A stretch of DNA of 64,000 bases, taken from NCBI RefSeq assembly GCF_964204645.1, contig NC_134030.1:6632278-6696277 (forward strand), in the 5' to 3' direction. Under the pieces are notes generated by a model that saw nothing but the letters and a program-made list of their open reading frames with translations, did not search any database and had not been told where the DNA came from. The translations under genes were made by a program, and so were the position numbers. Positions 54,401 through 64,000 of the stretch are shown in pieces. This DNA is from Tubulanus polymorphus (Eukaryota > Nemertea > Palaeonemertea > Tubulaniformes > Tubulanidae). Position 1 is the stretch's first letter, and each line of letters opens with the position of its first letter.

Positions 54401-57400
54401 ATCCATAATTCAGTATTTCATGATGTAAAGTCGACGTATGTTTTTCCTCATTTTCCTGGTGGAAAAATGTTTGTTAACATATATCCTACATGCAAACTGT
54501 GAATAGATACGGGACTTGTTTAAATGTGATTGATTAAATCTTATGTTGAAGATTCCAACAACCAAAGAATAGAAAACAAGAACCGCAGAGGACTGAAACC
54601 AAAGTTGCCGTTGAACAATCCGCCCCAGCGGCACAGAATACGGCCACGTCAGAGATAACCAAACCTGATGTTGCTGATCGGAAGTTGGCACTGGCAGCTG
54701 AAGAGAAACGTAAGAAGTTCGAGAAAGCCAGGTGCGGTATATTCCATGTTGTTTCGAATAATGTTCTGGTTGGATTCTAGTACCTGAGAATGAAGTATTG
54801 TAATCTAATGTATTCGGTACAGGCGGTTGAAAGAACAAAAAGACCACGAACAGAAATCTCGCATTCGCCTCGGAAAACGTCTCGAAGCTTTAAAACCCAT
54901 CACGTCAATAAATGGTAGACAACCGATGGCTGAGGCTACTCCGACCATGTATCACGAGGTATAGTACACCCTCCAAACTTAGAACCTCTGTACCTGAATG
55001 TCATTCATCTTAAATCTCTACGCATCAGTCCGGGTAAATCTGTTTCTATTTTAGGAAGCTTCGTACGAACCGGAGCTTGACAACTTACCGTCGAATCTAC
55101 GCGAGGATAAAGAATGTTGTCTGATAACTGTTTTATTGTCGAGTAACGGAGAGATCGTGACTCATCGCGGACATGTGAATAAAAGCGTCGATTCTGGTAT
55201 GTATTCAACTTCATATATCAGTAAGCTGCTTCCTTGCTTGTATTACTGATGAATAGTGCTTAATAATCAAATAGAGCTTAGCTATATTGTTATGCTTCAG
55301 GAACCTAATTTCCACATCCAGCAAGAGGATTAAATTCACACAGATGTCTATTATGCATGATATTCTGGTATATTTTCACAGGTCAAGGTCTTTCGGCTAG
55401 TTATACTACGTTATTGACGTGGTTGTTGTCGCTTGTTCCGAATGATTTCACGTTCTTACAAGAAGAACCGAAACCTCGATCTACACATGCTGCTGCTGCT
55501 GCTGCTGATACGAGTTGTACTGCGCCGTTCCACGTGATTGGACTGCAGCAGATGTGGGCGGACGAACAATTGAAACTGGTCGTCGCGGTAACTGCAAACG
55601 CCGCTATGAAACCACCATCCAAATCTAGGAGAAAGGTAATATTCATTATTTTAGCATAAACACATCCTTTGAGTGTTGAAAAAACAGGACTTGCCTGTTA
55701 TGTAAACCCAATCACAATAACTGTAAAATCTCAAAGTCAATGAGGGAAATGAAAGGTTGCCCAAAGTAGCTGATCATGTTTATATTGGATGGAACTGAGT
55801 CCTAAAAACTTGTTCTTGATACTTTGAGCGCCAGACTATTATGTGTGAAGATATGATAGCTGTGCTATAAATTGATCATCTGGCAAAGCACTAGGTTAAT
55901 GCAGATTTCCAGGTAAACATATGTAGGCTGTTGCTTTGGGTATCTGATTGGGCAGTGGAGAGGTTATTGGGCATGCAGATGTACCCGGTAGATGTTTTCG
56001 GTTCAGTACTCAAGGCGTTTAAGAGTAATCTTATTCAATCAGTAGTTGTGATAAACATCACGTTCTGAACAGATGATTACTCACTGAATCTATAGATAGT
56101 GATTGGTTCGTTGTATATATTGTAGACGAGAGAGGAAGGGTCGACTCCGTTCCAGCAGCAGTTGATTAAATACCTCGCTATGAATACTCTACACACAGTC
56201 TGTCCATGGCTCGCGAATCTCGTATCGTTGGACGTTACGAATCAAGACGGCGACCATTCGTACGTTTATCGACCGCCGCTGCCGAATATCACGACGAATC
56301 CGCTGTCGACGTTCATGCAGATTGTTTCTAACGTCGACGCCGCGCGCCGAATCTTCGCCGCGCCGGTCGCGTTCTTCTGGCAGACGATCGAAACGGACGA
56401 ACTCTACCCAGATTTGGACGTCGACGAGACGAAACTCGACCACGACATGCAGAACACGATGTCGCTGATTTATAAAAATATCTACGTCGAACCGACGGCC
56501 ATGATGGGTATTTTCAATCGCGTTTTACAGGACGGTTTAGACGTCGCCGGCGTACGCCTCGTCTATCCGTCGACGGCTTACATCACGGCGAACTCCGGCA
56601 GCGTTCCGTCGCAACTTGGCCGACAATCGCGATTAGAAACGTTGAACAACATCGGACCGGTATTAGCGATCGTAATTCGCGGTACGTCGGCGCGTACGAT
56701 CTGGCTCGATACGATCGGACCGGCCGATCCGGTGCTCGCGCGGAAAACCGACCCGAATTCGGTGTGCGCGTTGTACGGCGGTGAAACGCGAGATAAAGTG
56801 TTGATTTTCTGTCCGCGTACGGCGACGCGGATATTCGTCGAGCTCGTCAGCTGGTTCAGCGGACGCGTGCCGTCGAACGGCGTCATAGACGTCGGTAAAC
56901 TGCCCGCCGCCACCGCACGGAAACGCTCGGGCAGTCCGAAATCGAGCGGCAAGAATAAGAAAGGATCGTCGTCGGAAACGGAACAAGATGAATTGTTAAT
57001 ATCACCGACTAAGCCGGCGGTTTTATTAACAGCTACGACGCTCAGCGATATCGTACTCGTACTGTCGCCTCTTCTACCGATCAGATGTTTCGGATTGATT
57101 CTAACCGTGTGTCAGCGACGCGGTTATTCAGTGCGTGGTATTAAACGTATGAAACTCACCACGAAAAAAGCGACCAGTTTAGGTAATCATTTTGTCATCA
57201 GTTCAATGATTAAGAAGGCTTAAGATTCGCTTGTTATCAATTCGTATGTCAGTGTGGATCAAAGGCACAGTTTTACGGTGGGGCTCGAAAGTTGGTTCGA
57301 GTTAATCCTCACAAAAATACCATGGTTATAATGAAATTGTAATTATCACTCTATCAACTATCTACTTGTTAACTCTAACCACCTTAAGAGCAACTGACCC

Positions 57401-60400
57401 CTGAAGCCTTAGTTAAGACCCGAGGGCCTGGTTCCTCAGTTGAGACTTAAGTCCAAAAACGGTCTTAGATTTTAAGATTGGTCTTAAGTTAGATTGGTTA
57501 CAGGACTAAGATGGTCTTGAATTGGTCTTAAGTCTAAGTCATGACTATGTTAACTGGGCCCTGAAGTTGCTTAAATCTTATTGCTAGAATCCGACTTTAC
57601 CATATTCGGTAAATGTTATCACTATTTTGTAGGTCTTATCGGTCAACAGACGGTAATGTTCAACCCTACGTCATCGCTTTCTCCCACCGATGATAAAATG
57701 TTCGATTTTTCTGATAATTCGATCCCCGAAATTCACCAACCTTGTACGCTGTTACTGCTGAGGAAGGAGAATGCTGTGCATACATCTGCCAGCCTTATCG
57801 AAGCATTTATGGTGCAGATGTCCATTCTTGGACTGTTAGGTAAGGTTACAAATCTAACGATAAAAAGTTCTCATCATATGCAGATGTCGTTCACGTTCAG
57901 GTTATGTATTTGCTGTATATATTTACAGGTCCGATTCAGCATTCTATTGATGTTAAGCTTACATCGAGACTGCTGTTTCATTCTGTTGGATTTACAGAAA
58001 CATTACTCAATAATCTAGGAGGGGATTTCAGCAAGGTATGCAGTGCATTAAAATCTTGATTGTTTATTTGTTTGTCAGTTCCTTCAAAATAGGCCTATTG
58101 CATCACTTCTAAAATTAACGGTGTTTATGATTTTTAGATGCCTGATAATGAAATTCAGCCGAGTCCGAGTTACATAGCGCCGAAAATGTACACAAATCCG
58201 GAATTAGAAGAGATTGTTGTGATAGCTTTAACCGGACACCAAATGATGAAATCTATGGGTATATTTGTTGGTACGTGTTCTGTAAGATCCATAGCAAACG
58301 GCATTAATAATCTGCTTTCAAACATGTTTTATTGTGGCATCCTTTTCCATTGTGTATCATAGTATAGATTTGCTTTGTGTATACCGGTAGTATTTTGTTA
58401 CTTGTGAATTACTATAGCCTTTTATCTATCTGTCTTTTTATCTGTCTTGTCACCCGACAACCTTTGCTAGTCTTGATCTTGGTTAAACAAATATTGCTGA
58501 AAATGTAGGATTTGAATTGTCCTATGTCTTAGCCATAAAGCAGGCATATGCCGCTTAGTATTCCGATAAACTACGACATTTTATCTAAAGCAATTTTTTC
58601 TGTGTCTCAGACCGATTTTCATTGTGTTTCTGTAGCTAAACTGTTGAATCTGTTGCCGTACGCGAACAAGTCTCCACCGTCGTACGTACGAGAAGGCTTC
58701 GAACTGCTCGGTATGAAATGGTTGTCGGGTTTAACGCCGAACCAAGCTCGCGAACTGACGCCGTACGAAGTCGGCGACAAGAACTGGAAGAGCAGCATTC
58801 ATACATTGACATCAGGTATAATTAATTCGCTTTAGCCAATTTATCTAAAAAGCATTTAATTGTAGTTTTATCGCTTAAGCGGTTCATGAATGAATATTCT
58901 ATTTGTAGAGCCAGCAATGATTTTAGTCGTTCGAGGAGAAAATGCATTTCAACGAGTAGAAAATATCATTGTTCCGAAGTCTATTTATCAAGTGAGTTAC
59001 GACTTCATCTTAATAGCTATCAATCTTTCACTCATCTTGTTATTGAATGGTATAACAACAGAATTTCAAGAATGTAGACATGTTGTTTGGTTGTTTTCTC
59101 CCACTAGGTCACCGATTCAAATTTACCGCTCGATAAGATGATGTCAGCTACACCTGAACTGGCGTATCGTTACGCGACAATGTTTTTCCATGAACGAGAA
59201 CTGTGGAGCGATCCGTCCAGTAGACCGTTGTTACCTTACCTCCCGCCTTCTCGATTCACGGCATCGGAATCTGATAAAAAACATTTGACAAAGTAAGACT
59301 AAGAATGATTATGATTTGGTGCTTACGATATCTGTAATATATATATATTCAACCCCTTTAAGGTTTTGGATGTATGTTAATGTCCTATGAGTTCGTTCTC
59401 AAACATCTTCACCCGTCAAGGTTCGAACCCACTACGCTAAAGCTGTTCGCCGAACCCCTTGACCTCACGAGTCGTTGGAGTCGTTACTAGCCGACCAGAA
59501 TCCGGTCCTACCAATCACAGCGCTCGTAACAAACCGTCAGTAGACTTCTGTTGGTTTTCCCGTTAAATTAACCAATCAGCGAACGTTTTACCGAACAAGG
59601 AAGTATTTCGCAAATCGATATATGACGTCATGCGCAACAGCGCCAGTAATGAAATCGTGCTTCGTGAGGCCAGGGGGCTGGTGGAAGCGAGTTCGAGAGT
59701 GATACCGGACCCCTGTCAAGCGAAGATGGTTCTCAAAGGGTTTTGTACATATACATTCATGTCAATACCTATCACCTGAGTGTTTCATTAGAATTACCCC
59801 GGTAAACACCCTAGCTGTTATTTCGATTGCCTGACATCCGAAAGATGTTGTAAGAGTCTTCATTCAAAGCAAACAAGGGTAAGACGGAATATTTACACTA
59901 AACGTAGTGAATTTTGTACAATTGAAACCCTGCAAAGATGGACTCAAGAAATAATTGAAACATGATTGAAGGGGTAAAAGGCAATAAATGGCAGTCAGCA
60001 TGAGAATATAGATGCGAGGGGTACCGGTATATAGCGGGGTAAGTTCAATTAGTCAATACCTATTAAAAATTGTCTTTCTCTTCATTATTGCATCATTAAC
60101 AGAAAGAAAACTCGTGGTTCACAAGCGATGAAATCGAATAGTCAAACTGCTATCGAGGACGAGCACATATTCCAGGCGATGTTAGCCGGCGCGCAGCCGC
60201 TGTGTACGATGCTCGTCGTAAAACCAGACGCGATGAAACACCTGACTAAAATCCTACGGCGCGTCGATTCGGAAGGTTTCGAAATCGTCGCGATGAACAT
60301 GCTCGTCTTTACGAGATCTCAGGCCGCGTACGCTATTCCGAAAGAAGCAGAGGAGGTGAATTTTTATTTTGAACTTTACTTTCACAGATCAGAAATTTCG

Positions 60401-62735
60401 AAAATGTCGATTTTATTCATGGTGGTCACTTGTCTGGAAATCAGGGTAAAGTCGGGGAATACTCAGAGAAAATCTGTAAAAACAGCAAAAAATTTAGGGA
60501 AATTTGTTGAGATTGCAAGATCGAGTTTCAAATCAAACAGTTACCAATCTCTGTGTTACGAATTTGACTGTGTTATTTGATTGGATTCTGAGCAGATCAG
60601 GGAAAACTATGTGCATTTTAACGTGCAATAGTTAGGGTAAAAGCAAGTCAACTAAAAGTGGCCACCCTTTATTTCCACAACTGCGAAATTCTTATTTCCG
60701 GAGAAGTCTTTTATGAGCTGTACAACGAATTGTGTATTCTACTCTTTCAGGATGATGTTGAATTAAAGAAACACGTTGAACATTTGACCGCTGCGCCGAG
60801 CATGGTAATGGTGTTGAAACGTGAGAATGCCGTCAAACGATTGGTCGATTTGCTCGGGCCGACTGATCCGCAGGGAGCTCGTCGTCTCAGTCAATTCTAC
60901 TGGAGGGGTGTGTTTGGAACGACTAGTATTTATAACGGTTTACACGGTAAGGACAAAATCTTTTTCTATGGCTATGATAGTCTTTAGCCGAAACTTGCTC
61001 AAATATATATATAAATTTCTATTCAAGAACTTTACATACTTGGTTGATTTATTGCTGAAATATCATCTTACACGGATATTGTAAATGTGTTTCTTCTCGA
61101 CTCAAACGTATTCATATGCCTCCCTCTTTCAAGGATAGTTTCTAATTTCAGGTTCCGTTACATATACAAAGGCGGTTGAAGGAATTAAGACATTTTTCCC
61201 CGAAGGCGTATGCTGTCAATCAACATTAAACCTTCACGCTGATGAGGTAGATAATTTGTAGTTTAAAATCATGATGGTCCTGCGATCAAAAGCAATTTTA
61301 TTTGGGGGGTGTGTGTGGGAGAATATTTATGTTCTCTTTTGATATATTAGATGTTACTAGTTCGCTATTTCAAATGTGTTCCTCTACATAACTCTTTGCA
61401 TGGCTTGTTAAGTCAACTAAGTGCCACTAGTGCAACCTTTTGGAAACTTGATAAGGTCTTAATTTGTGCAGAAAAGTGCATACTTTCGCTACAATTACTA
61501 CAAACCATGGTTTTTTCATCATCTATGTATTGTTTCAGATTCCGTGCCCGGCTATTGATCCCGATATATCGATCGACCAATATCGACGTCGTCGATTAGA
61601 AATGAAATCGCCGGAGGATGGATTGATCAGTTCGGCGATGTCTTCCCCGGGATTATTACACGTATCGTCCCTTACGCAGACTACGTGCATCGTGTTACCT
61701 CCACGCATCATTAACGGCAGCGGCCAAACGACGAAACATTCATACGTTGAAATCATCGATGGCTTACTCTCGCACGGGTATGTACTAGCTCTAGAGAACA
61801 ATTAAGGGAAACTCAATTCATCTAAAAATGTCCTCGTAGTGTGTGGTTAGTAACAGTAGGCACCGCTCGAGTCAGATGATTTTAGTCCTTGAAAACTTTT
61901 CCGACTTGAGATCTGATTTCTGGGTTCTGAGATTCAACTTGTGCTTTAACAAAACGTTCCTTTCACTCGTTCAAGGTTTGAACTAGTTGGAAGCAAAATG
62001 GTCAATTTGACGCAACAACAATCAGAAGACCTCTGTCATATCGTCGAAGCCGGAAATTTCCATCAAGTAAGTAACTACTTAATTCTCAATTTCTGTATGG
62101 GTAAAAGCCTAGGTCCATCTCAATAATGTATTTTCTTCGATAAAAACTGCTATAGGTTTGTATGTAATGGTATCTTGTATTTAAAAATTTCATTTGCGCT
62201 GTTTTTTCAGGTACCGATGTTAACGTCTGGTCCTAGTTTAGTTCTCGTATTACAGCGTGATAATGCCGTCAGGGGATTTCAGACGCTTACAATGAGGTAT
62301 TTAAGAAATATTTCTTCAGCTTTGCTCACTAGAATCTAATGAAATGTAATCGATAACTAGCGCCTGTTCTCCTGCTTTAAGGCCACAGAAGGCATCTTAG
62401 TAGTTCAAGTTGTTTGTTCATGTCCTACCAAATTATCCACACACATCCATTTGCATTTTCTTTGAACAGCAATTTGGTTCAGTTTTATTATCGAGCTAGA
62501 GATACTTTGATCCAATGCGGACATTGGAAAATTTCATTAACTTTTCAAAACGTATTTTTACTTATGTTTCAGTGTGATCATACGCGGTGAATCACTGAAC
62601 AAACGCTACGGCGCCGAGCTACTCCGTCCCCGAGATCAAAAACAATCCAATAATATGATACTGTACTTCTTCAACAATTTACCAACCGAGGGTCAAGTTG
62701 AGATACGATCAGCTAGCACTAGCGATACCGGTTAA
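51420..62735 (+). CDS. DNAAF8: DNAAF8-like axonemal dynein assembly factor fused to tandem NDK-like modules
   Basis: Twenty-five exons join in frame to 1705 residues, and the coding sum of 5118 bases is divisible by three. Residues 1 to about 600 are acidic and low-complexity, with the segments EAEVQIFQRQV, FDIDEVLESVD, RSIIERLASLSASHL and SDTIFIDLRNFDLI plus an Asp run and ELWHEQRRRIKQTL. These match my memory of DNAAF8/C16orf71 (dynein axonemal-associated protein 1, which retains dyneins in assembly condensates). A Gln/Lys-rich linker follows. The rest carries five modules with the NDK strand 'P.L.LVLRGENAV': GPVLAIVIRGTSARTIWLD (exon 12), PCTLLLLRKENAVHTS (13), PAMILVVRGENAFQRV (17), PSMVMVLKRENAVKRL (20) and GPSLVLVLQRDNAVRG (24). 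The fourth also has VVKPDA, GPTDP, WRGVFG and NGLHGS, so the catalytic His and most partners are present. The others lack them. Exon 12 (1057 bases) is GC-rich. Head to head with ANKS3. Human DNAAF8, as I recall, is about 520 residues without NDK. Confidence 0.85.
57428..57562. mobile_element. GGGCCTGGTT..AACTGGGCCC element in DNAAF8-like intron 12
   Basis: It begins GGGCCTGGTTCCTCAGTTG and ends TTAACTGGGCCC, with internal repeats of GGTCTTAAGTCTAAG in both orientations. About 135 bp, non-coding, with ends similar to the elements at 11790 and 15316. Confidence 0.5.
59293..60102. other. Long intron 18 of the DNAAF8-like gene, unclassified repeat-like block
   Basis: From about 59400 to 59740 the sequence is noticeably richer in G+C than the introns around it, with GGTTCGAACCCACTACGCT near its start and GAGTTCGAGAGTGATACCGG near its end. 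It looks like an inserted repeat, but I found no second copy or target duplication in this window. Confidence 0.35.
60421..60667. mobile_element. hAT-like MITE in DNAAF8-like intron
   Basis: The ends are GGTGGTCACTTGTCTGG at the left and AAGTGGCCACCC at the right. CAGGGAAAACT-type words fill the interior. It lies between exons 19 and 20 of the DNAAF8-like gene, splitting the NDK-like module that keeps most catalytic residues, but only in intronic DNA. Confidence 0.6.
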
Positions 62736-64000
62736 ATACGTACGGTTGTTGAAAATCTATATCTACATCTGATCTACATGAAATTCACTTTTGAGTGTAA
62801 TTTGTTTGTTGTTCCATTTTGCACGAAACGTTTGTTTTGAAACGGTTATTGTTATTTTTCTGCCGGTGTTTTTAAATGATGATTTATCTCTTCGTGCCAG
62901 TTAATCGAATTGTACATGCGTTGATGAAGTGGTAGAACTAGCTAAGAGTGAAAGCTCATGTTTTGCCAATGCAGCAGCGGTGTAGCTCTGTGTTGCTGAT
63001 ACAACAGCAGTAAAGCTCCATTTTGCTTATTGTTACAATAACTGATACAGTTCTGTTGAGCTCTGAAGCAGTGTCAGTAGTAGCTCCTGATCACAGAGTT
63101 AAGTTTTAAAAAATCCGTCCAAAAATGATTATTTTTATGCATATATTGTACGCTTACTTTTTAAGCACGGTACTGCATGTACATCTACCTGTGTTCTACA
63201 CTTAACATATTTGAAAAATTGGTGTTTCTTGATATTGACACCATTTACTAAGATATAAACTTTTGTAGATAAAATACTGAATCAAAAAAGTTATATGAGA
63301 GAAACTTCTTATTCAACTTTTTGCATGTATGTAAAACTTTGGAAGTGATTTTTTAATTGAACCGTAAAGTTGAAAAATTGTAGAAAATGATAGTGAATTA
63401 AACTGATTTTTTTACATGGAATTTTACATAATTCTATATTCACATCGTCATTCTACTACTTCAAATATTCCGTCCAATGTAAGATCATCTCATTTTGACG
63501 TATTCATAGAATGGCTGAGCTACCAGGTAATAGCTGAACTAAAGAAATACTCTTGATTTGATTATATAATTGATTATTACGAGTTTACATTATACGGTTT
63601 AAAGATGAACCATTTTAACTCACTGCTCTATGCGAGTTGACAGTCAATGACTCATTGTTGTTTAACAAATGTTTATATATTTTTGCCTATGTACGTTTCA
63701 TAGTAGATTATTTATTATTGCCAATAAATTTGAGAATGTTGAATTTTAAATTATGGCTCGGAATTCTTTCGTAGCTTGGAAATAATTCGCATTTGGTCTT
63801 GACTTTTGATTTTTTAATCAGATGAATGGCTAGTTATATCAGTGGACGAGAGACCCTTGACTTGGTCCGGGGTACGTGGTGGCATCAGTGACCACCAAAA
63901 TCCATAGACTTCTCAATATTTTCTATTAAGACGCAACATTAATGACGTATTTCAGATTTCATCGACTACTATGAACTGTCATATTGCAAGTACCAGGAGA
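62736..64000. other. 3' flank of the DNAAF8-like gene
   Basis: AT-rich 3' untranslated and intergenic sequence. AATAAA at 63723 is one possible polyadenylation signal. A partly repetitive stretch at 62960-63090 has AGCAGCGGTGTAGCTC and CAGCAGTAAAGCTCC. No further coding sequence is recognised. Confidence 0.5.

Noticed and set aside
56189-56986. Long minus-strand ORFs (84, 124 and 107 residues) opposite the DNAAF8-like exon 12
   Set aside because: They are shadows of a GC-rich coding exon; the plus frame is continuous with its neighbours by splicing and the minus frames have no domain.
59400-59740. A second tRNA-like or SINE element with GGTTCGAACCC
   Set aside because: The B-box-like word is present, but no A box at the right distance and no second copy in the window were found.

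Overview
This window is animal nuclear DNA: AT-rich, intron-dense, with many short phase-consistent exons and GT..AG splice sites, tRNA-derived SINEs, LINE fragments and foldback transposons. The gene set (nicastrin, SNAPC2-like, a MYND/DUF4470 protein, a DNAAF8 homologue carrying NDK modules) fits an invertebrate. A lophotrochozoan such as a mollusc is my best guess, but no marker in the window fixes the species. All exon structures were read by eye from splice signals and reading-frame continuity; no search was run.

Layout, left to right. 29-5723 (-): SMC2, the condensin ATPase, cut by the left edge. 6621-7067 (+): SEM1/DSS1, divergent from SMC2. 9314-12128 (-): double MYND zinc finger plus DUF4470-type protein. 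13785-19086 (+): nicastrin. 20556-24136 (-): SNAPC2-like subunit of the snRNA-activating complex. 25050-28733 (-): long-chain acyl-CoA dehydrogenase. 28795-34141: a repeat block holding an inverted-repeat element with a 30-bp minisatellite, two long TA tracts and a nearly perfect 1.92-kb duplication with broken LINE sequence. 38390-39637 (+): a rhodopsin-class GPCR with its coding region in one exon. 40975-45026 (-): CRAL-TRIO lipid-transfer protein. 46851-50349 (-): ANKS3. 51420-62735 (+): a 25-exon gene for a 1705-residue DNAAF8-like protein.

The right end is the most interesting part. ANKS3 (ciliary ankyrin/SAM scaffold) and the DNAAF8-like gene (axonemal dynein assembly) lie head to head about 1.1 kb apart. 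From memory the human orthologues are also neighbours and divergent on chromosome 16p13.3, so this looks like an ancient cilia-linked bidirectional pair. The DNAAF8-like protein here is about three times the length I recall for the human one, because about five tandem nucleoside-diphosphate-kinase-like modules follow the DNAAF8-like region. Only one module keeps most catalytic residues.

Introns and intergenic DNA hold several families of non-autonomous elements with two or more copies each: hAT-like (GGGTGGCCA ends), pogo/Tigger-like (CAGTAAACC ends, TA duplication), hairpins with CAGGGGCTCG ends, GGGCCCAGTTTC elements, a tRNA SINE, and a foldback family with a hammerhead-ribozyme-like core.
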